Source of the DNA: Thereva unica
Taxonomy: Eukaryota; Arthropoda; Insecta; Diptera; Therevidae
Direction of reading: 5' to 3'
NCBI GenBank assembly: GCA_949987705.1
Contig: OX465281.1
Span: forward strand, 256,962,542 to 257,026,541
DNA length: 64,000 bases
Shown here: in pieces, positions 1 through 10,621 of the stretch
Layout of the letters: the number at the start of each line of letters is the position of its first letter
Position numbering within the stretch: the first letter of the stretch is position 1
Translations under genes and position numbers: made by a program
The notes under the pieces: generated by a model
Told to the model about the DNA's origin: nothing
The model's database searches: none
What the model saw: only the letters and a program-made list of their open reading frames with translations

Positions 1-159
1 ACTTGTAAAATTTGATGTAGCCATAGTTACGTTGCTGGCTGCGCTGCCATGGCATCCTAATGTAATAGCGGCCTTAAGTTCCTCTAACAGCTTCAAAAAA
101 CGATCATGTGCACTTGTTTTTAGCTTTACGATATATTCTAGTATCCACCAGAGTGCCAT
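1..159 (-). CDS. Possible partial coding exon running off the window edge
   Basis: On the minus strand an ATG at 159 opens a frame of 53 codons that stays open to base 1. The peptide begins MALWWILEYIVKLKTSAHDR and continues with an amphipathic LLEELKAA stretch, which looks more like protein than chance. I do not recognise the family. The start lies 165 bp from the Cdk9 start on the opposite strand, so the two could share a bidirectional promoter. An open frame this short can arise by chance, so this is tentative. Confidence 0.3.
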   Translation of the reverse strand, partial: MALWWILEYIVKLKTSAHDRFLKLLEELKAAITLGCHGSAASNVTMATSNFTS

Positions 160-324
160 CCATACGATATACGAAAAAGACCTAAAACGGCCATCATCAA
201 AAACATATCATAACAAAAACGTCAAATGTTATGGCTGTCACTTTTTCCTAACAAATTCCTTCATTTCACAACTCCGACTTTTGATATACGCGCTGAATTT
301 TTTTAAATTAATATTTAAGTTAAA

Positions 325-2092
325 ATGTCTTCTAGAGGGAGAGATTTTCGTGAGGAGCATTCGTCTAGCTCCAAGCATTTAACATTTCCAGAAAAGCAGA
401 AATATATTGAGGAATATGATTTTCCGTATTGTGATGAATCGAGCAAATACGAAAAAGTTGCAAAAATTGGCCAAGGAACTTTTGGGTTTGTTAATTTGTG
501 TTATTTGAGTTTATTAAATTAATCCTCGTCCTTTTTTCTGTGTAATAGGGAGGTTTTCAAAGCGAGAGAAAAGAAATCAAATAAAAAATTTGTCGCCATG
601 AAGAAAGTTTTGATGGATAACGAGAAGGAAGGGGTATGTAAGAACTAGTTTTCTGGTATTCTCAAGGATATCTCTTCCACAAATTCATTGCTTCAATCTT
701 TACCACCACTTTTTAAAACAACTCGATTGCATTTTTCAGTTCCCAATCACTGCCTTACGTGAGATACGAATACTACAGCTGCTAAAACACGAGAACGTTG
801 TGAATCTAATAGAAATATGCAGGACCAAAGCGACTGCCAACAATGGATACAGGTCTACATTTTATCTAGTTTTTGACTTTTGCGAACATGATTTAGCAGG
901 ACTTTTATCGAACATAAATGTTAAATTTAGCTTAGGTGAAATAAAGAAAGTTATGCAGCAACTTCTAAATGGCCTTTACTACATTCACAGTAACAAGGTA
1001 AGCCCCTCTTCAACCCCGTTTGTTTTAGATGTATATTAATAAAATATTGGACGTGTCTAGGGAGACACGAAACGGAGATCTAACGGAGATATAACGGAGA
1101 TGCAACGGAGACGTAAATAAGCTACTGTTTCCCCTTTACAGCTCCGTGCAGCTCTTCTCGAATCTTGAACACAAAAATAGCAGCTTCGTTAGCAGCTCTT
1201 TTGCTGTTTTGAACAGGAAAAGCATGACAAGCTGCTATAGCAGAAATCTTGAACAGACTCATAGTAATTAAACACGATTTTAGATTTAACGGAGCTGTAA
1301 AGGGGAAACAGTAGCTTATTTACGTCTCCGTTGCATCTCCGTTATATCCGTTTCGTGTCTCCCTAGACACGTCCTAAAATATTTTTTAATTTTCAGATTC
1401 TACACAGAGATATGAAGGCAGCCAATGTCCTCATCACCAAGCACGGCGTGCTAAAACTTGCTGATTTCGGCTTAGCTAGGGCCTTCAGTGTGCCAAAAAA
1501 TGAACAAATGAATCGATACACAAATCGTGTTGTAACACTATGGTACAGACCGCCAGAACTTCTTCTAGGAGACAGAAATTATGGTCCACCAGTTGATGTA
1601 TGGGGTGCCGGCTGTATTATGGCTGAGATGTGGACTAGATCACCTATAATGCAAGGAAACACAGAACAGCAACAATTAATTTATATATCACAACTTTGCG
1701 GATCATTTACGCCAGATGTTTGGCCGGGGGTTGAAGAACTAGAACTATATAAAACTTTAGAACTGCCAAAAGGTCACAAGAGAAAAGTGAAAGATAGACT
1801 TAGGCCGTACGTTAAAGATCCACATGGCTGTGATTTGTTGGATAAATTGCTGCAATTGGATCCAAAAAATCGTATTGATGCTGATACAGCGCTAAATCAT
1901 GATTTCTTCTGGACTGACCCGATGCCTAGCGATTTAAGTAAAATGTTATCACAACATCTGCAAAGTATGTTTGAGTATTTGGCACCACCAAGACGTTCAG
2001 GGCAAATGATGAGACAGTATCATCAACAGATGGGTATTAATCAGATGCAGACAAAGCCGCAAGACAATAGCTTAATAGATAGAGTATGGTAA
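325..2092 (+). CDS. Cdk9: Cyclin-dependent kinase 9 (P-TEFb catalytic subunit)
   Basis: Serine/threonine kinase that pairs with cyclin T as P-TEFb in the nucleus and phosphorylates the RNA polymerase II C-terminal domain and pausing factors to release paused polymerase. Four exons: 325-485, 549-633, 740-997 and 1397-2092, all with GT-AG introns; the reading frame joins into 399 residues, close to the roughly 400 of the Drosophila protein. Visible motifs are the Gly loop GQGTFG (49-54), catalytic Lys in AMKK (72), the PITALRE helix (84-90), HRDMKAANVL (171-180), DFG (191-193), the activating T-loop Thr in YTNRVVT (210) and WYRPPE. The C-terminus ends IDRVW, as in the fly protein. The ATG at 325 is the first in frame and is followed by a short basic/Ser-rich lead. 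Nothing is broken. Intron 3 (998-1396) is enlarged by an inserted MITE. Confidence 0.97.
1049..1374. mobile_element. MITE in Cdk9 intron 3, 9-bp target duplication
   Basis: A 326-bp element with terminal inverted repeats of about 100 bp that start GGACGTGTCTAGGGAGACAC. It is flanked by perfect 9-bp direct repeats TAAAATATT (1040-1048 and 1375-1383). The arms carry a short repeated AACGGAGAT unit, with one 13-bp unit more on the left than on the right. A 9-bp duplication fits Mutator-like or Merlin elements; no transposase is encoded. Removing the element and one duplication leaves an intron of 64 bp. Confidence 0.88.
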
Positions 2093-2123
2093 AACTATGT
2101 TTTAATGTTTAGGAATAACTTCT

Positions 2124-2129
2124 AATAAA
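2124..2129 (+). terminator. Cdk9 polyadenylation signal
   Basis: AATAAA lies 32 bp after the Cdk9 stop codon. It is the first such hexamer downstream and probably directs 3' end formation. Confidence 0.6.
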
Positions 2130-2394
2130 ATGTAAGGAAAGATCTCTTGTTTTATTTATGCGATATACTGGCCTGCACTCATGAGAACTTAAGGAGGGCC
2201 TGCAACAAATGGATCTTTGTATTCTCTGATAGCCCGGTAATCGGGACGATAAGGTCCTGTAGACTCAATTCAAGTCCTATTCGCTGGGGTATAATTCACG
2301 GATCCGGCCCTCCTGGCGTTGGGATAACTACCGGATCTTGTAAACAGCTGCGGAAGGGAACATCACTTAGGAGTAGGCCTCGAGTGTGAGTGAG

Positions 2395-2500
2395 ACGAGA
2401 TTCTGCCTCATGCATCGCAACTGGAAGACCTCGAGCTTCTTGATTTCCTGTTTGAGCCGTGTCCACGTTTCCAAAGAAAGGATCAACGTACACGGGCAGT
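2395..2500 (-). mobile_element. RTE-like LINE fragment (diverged)
   Basis: Diverged copy of the 3' part of the RTE-like element seen at 62296-63720 and 35553-37110. Shared blocks on the plus strand include CTTCTTGATTTCCTGTTTGA and GTGTCCACGTTTCC followed by GGATCAACGT. Only about 100 bp align by eye. The DNA on either side (2150-2390, 2500-2800) is of unclear origin and holds a 15-base direct repeat AGGCCCCTGTGCTGA near 2510 and 2610. Confidence 0.6.
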
Positions 2501-2799
2501 CTAAACCAGGCCCCTGTGCTGAGTCATTTGAGTTTAAAAAAGTGATGCATCAGTCGAATTAAAACTTCCAGCGCATGGCCCTAAAGTGGAGGTGCAAAGT
2601 TGAATTTAGGCCCCTGTGCTGAAAGCCGTGGTTCGACTGAAACGTCACTTTATTTAGCTCAAACGACTTGTCACGAATAACGACTCGACTTTCAGTACAG
2701 AAGCGCTCGTTTGGAAACGTTTTTGTTGAGCTGGGCGTTCTCAAACCCTTGTTTGGGTCCGGGGTCATCGGAGTTCAAAGGCAATGAAAAGGCGGAAGT

Positions 2800-3115
2800 T
2801 CTATCTAGTCTAGCCAGTTTTTCCAGCGGGCCCGGCCGTCCCATGTCTTTTTAAACATACAGAACGCTGAAGATCCTGGCCAACTCTAAACCTCTTTTGG
2901 TCTACTATGCCAATCCATCATTAAAAGACCTCGAGGTCAAGACTTAAGATATAGCCTAAAACAGATTTAGTGTCCACATCTCCAATTTCCCGAGAATTTG
3001 CGATGGAAGATACTCAATCTCCTTTCCGCTATAGCCTCACAATTGCACAGTAGATGCTCCGCTGTTTCGCGCACAGCTGCAATCTATGTTGTGCGGTCGT
3101 TTTTTGACAAATATT
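2800..3115 (-). mobile_element. 3' end of an RNase H-type LINE (remnant)
   Basis: The minus strand encodes AAVRETAEHLLCNCEAIAER, the Cys-rich motif found near the end of the RNase H-bearing LINE polyproteins (R1/LOA/I groups), followed by a broken frame. A related copy lies at 23935-24080, where the text around 'TAGCCTAAAA' recurs. The element is heavily decayed. Confidence 0.5.
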
Positions 3116-3562
3116 AGATAATCTCTCCAATTTTTTTAAAACGAACTTGGTAGGACTAGACGTGGTGTATAATAGAAGAAAGAGGAATATAAGGAAAAAA
3201 CAAGCAGTATAAAAGTGAGTTCACATGATCCTTTAGGACCTGCACTGAAATTAAGGAAATTAAGCAAACCTGGAAATAAAAATGAACTGTGCAAGAGTGA
3301 GCTCTTAATCTGGCTTGCCATGCCTTAATTTCTCATCTTTATATAAACCTTTTAATTGATTTAACATAGACGATGGTTACTTTTTAAAATATTTTTATTG
3401 TGCCTAACAAAATATTGTGTTCGAAAAAGAATAATACTTCAATATAGTAAGCCATTTGCGCTTACATCTAAGTAATAGAAATATTATGTATATACTCTTG
3501 AAAATATACGGAATACGTCGAAATATAAATAAATATAATAAAAAATTAGTAAAAACCTATAG
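3116..3562. other. 3' flank of the GFOD gene, no gene seen
   Basis: AT-rich DNA downstream of the minus-strand GFOD gene. Several AATAAA/ATTTATT-type hexamers near 3520-3535 on the minus-strand side could serve as its polyadenylation signal. No coding signal was seen. Confidence 0.4.
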
Positions 3563-4729
3563 TCACATAGCAGACATCCTTGCAAATCTCATAATCTGCT
3601 CATGATTTGTTGGCGATTCAGTCGTAATCTCCACCCTCACCCAAGATCTGGACTCACTAGATTTACGTATTGCATCCAAAACTGCCTGAACATACAAACC
3701 ATCCTCGAAAGTGGCTGCTGCTTGCACAGGCTCCTTAACCCACGTTGACTCCTTTTGGGAGAATGCTTCCTTCAATGCTCCAACCATTTTACATAAACCT
3801 TTTATATACGGCCGCGGAAGTGTCGAATCAGAAGTTGAGAAATGTAAGTCCTGCACATCAACGTAAACAGCTTCTTCTTTTACTGCGCCTTCGGCTTTGT
3901 TGCGAAGAGCAAATAAATCTCCGCCTCGAACAACTAAATGCCCGTCTCGTCCGCACACTAAAACTTCTTGTATAAAAGTATTGCTAGAAACTGTATGACT
4001 GTGTAGAGTTCCGGTAACTAGTGTCCCACCATCTAATTCCATTTGAAATGTACAGAAATCCGGTGCAGATATCTGTCGTATTCCATTTACATTATTCGTA
4101 GTCTTTGTGTAGGTCCGGACTAATCCATGAACACGAACAGCACGTTTTCCAAGCAGAAAGGACACCAAGTCTATTACATGACTTCCGATTATGTTTAATG
4201 CACCACCGCCCATAGAAGCATCACACATCCAATCAAATTTGTCATGCAGAAGGGAGCCCATCTGAACTCGTATATCTACCAGTGATATTTCCTTCAAGGG
4301 ACCAATAACACCATCGCCGAGAGCTCGTTTCATGTGCGTAAAAGCTGGTAAAAATCTTAATGAGTGGTTAACTAACGATATCAATGCTGGATAATACTGC
4401 GAAGCTCGCACCATTTTTAGTGCATCCACTTGGCCCAATCCCATCGGCTTGTCACAAACTACATGCTTACCAATTCCTAAAGCCTTAACAGATATCTCGG
4501 AGTGAAGATACGGTGGACAAATGATAAATACCAGGTCCACATCCTTTCGCAGGAGCACATCATCGATTTTGTTCGTGAAGAATTGGATTTGTAGTTCTTT
4601 TGCTGTTTCTTGCGCTTCCTTGATTGTTCTGCCCCATATTGCCTCGATATGGAATCCCTTTTCTCTTAATAATGGGACTAAAACTTTTGCTACAGCCCCA
4701 GTACCGAAAACACCAATGCCCGGCAGCAT
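3563..4729 (-). CDS. Glucose-fructose oxidoreductase domain-containing protein (GFOD1/2 family)
   Basis: A single uninterrupted reading frame of 388 residues, the usual size for animal GFOD1/GFOD2 (about 385-390). The N-terminus MLPGIGVFGTGAVA is the Rossmann dinucleotide-binding loop, as in the family. The GFO/IDH/MocA hallmark is CDKP (92-95), in the place of the usual EKP with its catalytic Lys. Further conserved blocks are the LRFLPAF helix, GGGALNIIGSHVIDLVSFLL, a VHGL(V/L)xT strand, and GIRQISAPDFCTFQMEL in the C-terminal alpha/beta domain. Family members are predicted NAD(P)-dependent oxidoreductases; the substrate of the animal proteins is not established. The start is the first ATG, with an in-frame TAA just upstream. 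It is convergent with Cdk9 and separated from it by LINE debris. It is intact, with no introns in the coding part. Confidence 0.94.
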   Translation of the reverse strand: MLPGIGVFGTGAVAKVLVPLLREKGFHIEAIWGRTIKEAQETAKELQIQFFTNKIDDVLLRKDVDLVFIICPPYLHSEISVKALGIGKHVVCDKPMGLGQVDALKMVRASQYYPALISLVNHSLRFLPAFTHMKRALGDGVIGPLKEISLVDIRVQMGSLLHDKFDWMCDASMGGGALNIIGSHVIDLVSFLLGKRAVRVHGLVRTYTKTTNNVNGIRQISAPDFCTFQMELDGGTLVTGTLHSHTVSSNTFIQEVLVCGRDGHLVVRGGDLFALRNKAEGAVKEEAVYVDVQDLHFSTSDSTLPRPYIKGLCKMVGALKEAFSQKESTWVKEPVQAAATFEDGLYVQAVLDAIRKSSESRSWVRVEITTESPTNHEQIMRFARMSAM

Positions 4730-5479
4730 TTTTTAACTTTGAAATGTCACTTGTATGCCAGATCGGGTTTATACTTGGCGAGTGCGTAATATCCTCTAAG
4801 GTGCCTCTCTCTCGTTAAGTATAAATCGGGTTTTAGAGATTGCTACTGAAATGCAAGGTAGTGTAAACCGTTAATAACCGATGGATGTAGAAAGGTAGAG
4901 CTCATCAGAGCACAAAAATTTCAAATACTGTTTTTGTTTTCATTTTGCTGGTTGTTGATAATGTTAAGCAAGCCCTTATTTGCTCTTGGACGATTTCATG
5001 TCATGGTCGAGGGATTCCTGTCTGATCTTCAAGCAAAATGGGACCGAAATGAAGAATTCTGCTATGGACTCCTGTGCATAGGCAAATTGGCGCCTTCTTG
5101 CCTGTCCACGAGTTACTGTAAGTTCAATTTTCAATAATATTATTGTAAGATAGAGTATTTTGATATCACGTAGCAAGAATGCATCTTGATCAAAGTTAAA
5201 CTAGTAGTATCCAATACAGCTTAATTGATTCTCGATGGTCAGTAAATGGTGACTTTAAGAAGAGTTACATCAATAAGGGGTAGGTTAGCCTAATAAACTA
5301 ATTGTTTTCAAGGCTTAGTCGAATGTATGACTTGTAGACGGCTTTATCTAAAGCTAAGTAATAAGTAGGTAATAATTGAAAAAAATCAGAGATACTGGGA
5401 TAGCTGCTTCACTTTTTGAAGTATTTACTACAGAAGATTCTTCTTAATTGCGCCTACAGCCCTCATAGAGTTTAAAGTA
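4730..5479. other. Intergenic, upstream of GFOD
   Basis: The promoter of the minus-strand GFOD gene must lie at its left end. No TATA box or other core motif stands out. The rest is AT-rich with no coding signal. Confidence 0.4.
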
Positions 5480-5650
5480 GCGTAGTTTTAGTATATATTC
5501 TAGCACGTCATCTGAGCACCTTCTTTCTTAGTCGTCCTACGCTTCTTTTTCTTCATGGTCTATCATTGAAAATCCAGGCTACCATCCTTTCTGAAGCTCG
5601 TATAACGTGTCCTAGCCATCGTAGTCTACTCGAGGGGGTGGGGACACCCC
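5480..5650 (-). mobile_element. LINE C-terminal remnant
   Basis: The minus strand reads LRWLGHVIRA, then ERMVAWIFNDRP, then KRSVGRLRKK across a broken frame. This is the conserved tail 'RWxGHVxRM...GRPxGKRSVGRPRKRW' of RTE-like LINE polyproteins. Only about 170 bp survive. Confidence 0.6.
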
Positions 5651-6249
5651 AGAATGGCTATGCTAATTCTCTTTTCTTCTTTAACGGCTCTACAACCGGG
5701 ATCCGGTCCTGGCCTCTCTTTTGGCTCCTATGAAATTGGTCCCACAATCAGAAAGGGTTGTTCGGAATAATCCTCGCCGGGCAACAAATCGCGGAAAGGC
5801 GGTAAAAAATGCGGCTATGGTACAGTCTCTTACCACCTCTAAATGAATAACCTTTGTACAGAAATACACGAAGGCACATATGCCTCCCTTTTAGGTGCGT
5901 GTATTGCACCCTTTTCACGTACGAATGTACGTATAGCAAACACCAACATAATTGAATGGCTTGCTGGTGGTAACCGGTTCAGATGGGAGATTGGCTATTA
6001 GTTGTTTCTGTGTGCGAACGGCCTGTCGAAAACATAGTACACATACGTGTACAGATCGTCTAATCAGATGTCGTGCTCTTATCACCCAAAACTGTTGCGA
6101 GCATGAGAGAAGGACCGCCATGTAAGGTGATAAGATGTGTGTTTGATGGGTAACTCTATAACGATAAGGATATAAAAAAAAAGGATAAGATAAAATATAA
6201 GCGCTGACTCTTAACAGAATTTAACCATCAAGGATTCGAAATCGGTACC
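5651..6249. other. Intergenic, no gene seen
   Basis: No coding or repeat signal that I can name. Short open frames on the minus strand (5748-6121) have no recognisable motif. Confidence 0.35.
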
Positions 6250-7320
6250 TACCTTTAGGTAATAGTTTTCAAATTGGACTTCCGGCAATTCGGGATCTTT
6301 GTGCTGAGAGACCTCAGGTCGCTTTTGCATAGGTCAGGTTGATGGGTCTTGTGGGCGGAGGTTACTCAGCCTGCTTAGCTCGTAGCTAAGGCATCGCGTC
6401 AGTGTCTCATAGGACTTCGGCGACACGGTTGTGTACAAAGGTTTTGAACGTGGTTGGGGGCCTGAGCTTGGATTCCAATGTATACGGGCCTTTTCAAGAA
6501 TGCAGGTTGCGTGCGCAATGACTTATTCAGCAATTGAGAGTGTGTAGCTGAATAAGTCATTGCGCACGCAACCTGCATTCTTGAAAAGGCCCTACCTTAG
6601 GCCTTGACCATGAACGGGTTCGGTGCGCAAACAAGCGAGGGGTCTAGTAATCCGCAGTGCTCAGGAATATGGTGCAGTAGTCCTGGGTCATTCGCCGTCC
6701 ACTTTCGCAATTCAAATTCAGTTTTCGGCGGATAACCTTGGACCCTTACGCCATACTAACCTTTTGTAATTTACGTCTTCCGGGAATACCTTGATCTGTC
6801 GGTATATTTTTCAATGTCCCCGCCGAAAACAAATTTTTTGTGACGCCACTCCAACAGAAAGGAGAATATGTTGACTTGCAAGAAGGGGCCGGTCAGCATA
6901 CGTTTATTTAACGAAAACCCGTTGGCGATGCGACTCGATGCGAAGCGGAGTTTCGTGGCTACACCCTCTTCCTTGAAGGCCCCGTGATGAGGTAAATAAC
7001 AGTGGTTAGTTGGCGGAGTGTTGAGTTCGGGAGTAAGCCTTCGCATATGTCCCAGAGAGAGTTACTCTTCCGTACACGCGGAATATGCTTCGTACGACTT
7101 GAGATTTCTGGACATTCTATGCTCCAGCTGTTCAAGAAGCTTAATTGCCTTCGGGCGTAATGCGCCGAATCTGAGTTCACGTTGATGTGTGGTGGCGAAA
7201 ATATTTTCACATAATAGTTCGTCAGCGGATAGTTCCCTCTGTTCTGGTGAGGATCGATGGTCGAAGAAATCTTTAGATTATCGACCGAGGTGAAGTCGAT
7301 AGGAGTTCGTTTCAATACTA
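6250..7320 (-). mobile_element. BEL/Pao LTR retrotransposon fragment (reverse transcriptase region)
   Basis: The minus strand between about 7046 and 6771 encodes LTPELNTPPTNHCYLPHHGA, then FKEEGVATKLR, SLNKRMLTGPFLQ and KFVFGGDIEKY. These match the start of the BEL/Pao reverse transcriptase (YLPHHxVxKxxSxTTKxRVVFDAS, SLNDxLxxGPxLQ, ADIEKMYRQ), with losses: the VVFDAS segment is garbled and ADIEKMY reads GDIEKY. A further piece, RLVWRKGPRL, follows near 6750. The copy has several frame breaks and no LTRs in view, so it is dead. A long perfect hairpin (6486-6592) interrupts its left part. Confidence 0.75.
6486..6592. repeat. Perfect 46-bp hairpin
   Basis: Arms 6486-6531 and 6547-6592 are exact reverse complements around a 15-base spacer; the left arm begins GGGCCTTTTCAAGAATGCAG. 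It lies within the BEL/Pao debris. No target duplication is obvious. Confidence 0.9.
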
Positions 7321-8219
7321 GGTGTTACAATGCTGCATTTGAGATGAATGTAGCGTGGCTCCCTGGATCTAACAAGGACGGTGCATGTGTAAGACTAAGG
7401 GGCTGGGGTTGCACTCTTATCATTGTCTGGCAGGCCTTCCGTATCGTCAGTACTTCAGCTCAAAAGATGCTGTGCGCCGAAAGATGCCAAGGCAATGAAC
7501 TGTTGATGGCCTCTAGATGGACTCCTACTACTTTCCAAGCCCAATTATTTCATGAATCGCGTGGTGTGGTGCGGGCCCTCCCACCACCATGGCAACGTTG
7601 TAATTCCAACTAGATTTTATTGTATTCGATCCGGGTTACCGGAATCATAAATATCAGACACGTTAATTAGAAGAGAGCTCAATGCATGAATCCTAGAGAA
7701 TCTGAAAGAAATAAAGAAGACGAAATAAGATTAGAAAGAAATAAAGATTCTCGGATCGTGCGGGACAATTCGACATTGTGTAAATCACTTAAAAGTCGTT
7801 TATACAAAAATAAATATATTTATTTTTCCTAAAGTGAATAATAATTATAAATGAGATTTTAATTAGTTTTTTAAACTGTTCTTCGTATAATATATAAAAT
7901 GCTGCCTCTGTTATTTTTTTATTCTTTAAGAACCAATTATTTTTAGCTAAATACTTAAATTCAAACGTCTTTTTGAAAGAAGTTAACAATCTATATATTG
8001 CTCGAAAAAAAAAACATTATTATCCTTGAGGTTAATACATCGTTCTTATGTTTATTGGTATAATATCATCAAAAGGATTTTATTAATTCGTATATTAGAT
8101 TTAATATTTGTTTATATTAATTTCCTATGATATATTATTGTGTATATATGTATAGCAATCTTGTTAAAAACATTATTTCAAATAATGCCTTGAAAACTGG
8201 TTTTTATTTATGTTAAAAG
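7321..8219. other. Intergenic, 3' flank of Snx16
   Basis: A plus-strand open frame at 7257-7613 has no recognisable motif and overlaps retroelement debris. From 7620 to 8219 the DNA is very AT-rich with homopolymer runs. No gene is supported. Confidence 0.35.
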
Positions 8220-9401
8220 TCAGACTTTTTTGTTATTAGGAGATTGTGACGTTATTGCAATTGTTGATAAGGTTGGTGAGCACCTAGAACAGCCATTTGT
8301 GTTGCTTAAGATAAGAAAAAAACATTGTAATTATAATTTTTCACTTAGATGAAGGGTAAATTAATTTGTTTTTACCTCAGAGCAAGCTTTAATTGCTCCT
8401 TATCAGCAATTTCATTTCGAAGTTTTTGTTGCAGAGATAAAATGAGATCATTTTTGCTGTTGATCTGTAGTTTCAGATGAGCTATAGTCTCTTCTTGAGC
8501 TTCAAATATTGCCTAAAACAGAAAAAAGCTTATTTCGAATAATTAATTTATAAATGCAAAGTAGTCCTACACGACATTCCTCCATACTCTCCGAGTACGT
8601 AGGTGGTTCATCAAGACAGAAAAATTCACGAACAATTTTTGAGCTTCTGAGTTCCTCATGGGACATTATAGAGTTAACAAACATTTGTAAGCCCTGCACC
8701 CGATTATCTAGGAAAACTGTATTAAAATTATCACCAAAGAGTTTCTTTCTAGGTAGCTGTAGATTAATATTTGGGAACGTTTGCTTCAATTTATTATTAA
8801 GACGAACAAAATCCGTGTATCGTCTAAGCACCAGCCAACAGTCATTTGTAAAAGGATTCTCGACACGCAGCTTGTACACTGTAAATCGTGCCCGCTCTTC
8901 CATAACTTCATAACCTACTATCGGTATCCGGACGCAGGAATTATCCGCAAAGCCACGACCCTCATATTCTGATGGTGTCATCATTGAACTCTGATTGGAA
9001 TACACCGAGAAGCTCTGTTCACTCATTCTCCTGGGTTGATTATTGTTTAGTGTGTCCCCGCGACAACTCATTTGAAAATCGCGCTCACTTTGTGTTGCCC
9101 TCGACATGTTTGCATGAACAGTTCGATGCACCGAGATTGTTTTCAAACAAACTTCCGACTTCGCACTTATTAAATTTGCGTTCTCCTCAAATTTCTTGGC
9201 GAGCTTGAAAACATCAGAATCTGATTTAGAAATTGGATTCGAAAGTAATGATGATTTCACTTCGATTTTTGATAGATCTGGGAATGATTTTGAACGCTTT
9301 GTTTGTATTAGGTTTTTACTAACTGATTTTTTAGTTCTATTTGGTACTGGATATTTCCTATATGGTTTTATTTCACGTTTTCTTATTGCCCGTAGAGACA
9401 T
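8220..9401 (-). CDS. Snx16: Sorting nexin 16 (PX domain plus coiled coil)
   Basis: Endosomal phosphoinositide-binding protein that in flies and mammals acts in early-to-late endosome and receptor traffic. Three exons on the minus strand: 9401-8571, 8512-8376 and 8304-8220, with GT-AG introns of 58 and 71 bp. Frames join into 350 residues, close to the 344 of the human protein. Residues 1-155 are basic and Ser-rich and probably disordered. The PX domain spans about 157-263, opening RIPIVGYEVMEERARF, with the PI3P-contact motif RRYTDF (193-198) and the proline-rich LPRKKLFGDN loop. A coiled coil (AIFEAQEETIAHLKLQINSK, from 278) follows, as in SNX16. I chose ATG 9401. The frame stays open upstream to 9539, but the codon there is GTG, not ATG. 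The terminal exon is a short polar tail ending NNKKV, and this last exon is the least certain part. Confidence 0.9.
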
Positions 9402-9718
9402 TTTTGGGCGGATAAGCGTTTTCTCTGGAGAATCGTTGCGTTGTCTGACGTCATGCAGGCAAAATTTACTAGAATTTAATTGCAGTAATGTACAAAGCCT
9501 GAATTTGTTACAGGCCAAAGTTTCCGTTTGACCGAGCACACAAAATGAATTTTTTCAATGAAAAACTAAAAACGGGGGAAAGCAAAAACTTAAGAAATGT
9601 CACCTAGCTAAATGGTGGTGATGTATTTTTTTTTTTTTGCTTAACAAAATGTCAGAAAATTATTACAATTAATTTACAGTGGTTTGTGCTAGATTTTTTA
9701 TAGCAAAAAGGTAAATAA
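9402..9718. other. 5' flank of Snx16
   Basis: Contains the 5' region of Snx16, followed by AT-rich DNA with a poly-T run near 9628. No other gene was seen. Confidence 0.4.
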
Positions 9719-9726
9719 TCGTTTTC

Positions 9727-10613
9727 GGTAATACTACAGTATACCAGTACCCACCTCCGATTTTGATGAAATTTTTACACAAAGTACAGTTAATTATGTA
9801 CATTCCAACTGTGAAAACAAAAAGTGTCGCTCAAGTCCCGTTATCCTGTAATTCCACTCTAAAGTACCGTTTTTTCAATAATTGAACAGGTGATAACTCC
9901 TGTGTTATTTCACCAATTTTGATGAAATTTACACACAACGTATATTTTGATGTGGACAATTTTTTGGTAAAAAAAAAATTGGGTCTCGTGTACCGTTACC
10001 TTTTTATTTAACTTAAAAGTACTAAGTACTTTAGAATAAAAAAAGGTACATCAAAAAAGTCATTTTTTCCTACTTACAGACATTGCAGTGCTTTAAAAAA
10101 AAATATTTAAAAGTATTTTTTAAGGAGGTGACTATTTAGACCGTGAGGCAGGCAGGCACGCAGGCAGGCAGGCAGCCTGCCTGCCTGCCTGCCTCACGGT
10201 CTAAATAGTCACCTCCTTAAAAAAATACTTTTAAATATTTTTTTTTAAAGCACTGCAATGTCTGTAAGTAGGAAAAAATGACTTTTTTGATGTACCTTTT
10301 TTTATTCTAAAGTACTTAGTACTTTTAAGTTAAATAAAAAGGTAACGGTACACGAGACCCAATTTTTTTTTACCAAAAAATTGTCCACATCAAAATATAC
10401 GTTGTGTGTAAATTTCATCAAAATTGGTGAAATAACACAGGAGTTATCACCTGTTCAATTATTGAAAAAACGGTACTTTAGAGTGGAATTACAGGATAAC
10501 GGGACTTGAGCGACACTTTTTGTTTTCACAGTTGGAATGTACATAATTAACTGTACTTTGTGTAAAAATTTCATCAAAATCGGAGGTGGGTACTGGTATA
10601 CTGTAGTATTACC
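9727..10613. mobile_element. 887-bp foldback element, near-perfect palindrome with 8-bp target duplication
   Basis: The two arms are near-exact reverse complements from the ends (GGTAATACTACAGTATACCA) to a short (GGCA)n/(TGCC)n centre at about 10150-10195. Flanking 8-bp direct repeats TCGTTTTC lie at 9719-9726 and 10614-10621, so this is a transposed unit and not an assembly reversal. There is no coding capacity. The duplication length fits hAT, P or Merlin type transposases, and the GG terminus is closest to Merlin, but the superfamily is not certain. A transcript would fold into a duplex of about 420 bp. Confidence 0.93.
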
Positions 10614-10621
10614 TCGTTTTC

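Noticed and set aside
9402..9539. Extension of Snx16 upstream to 9539
   Set aside because: The frame is open, but the codon at 9539 is GTG and there is no ATG before 9401. It could still be part of an upstream exon or 5' UTR.
10139..10200. GGCAGGCA array as a CRISPR-like or satellite array
   Set aside because: It is the short simple-repeat centre of the foldback palindrome, with no spacers.
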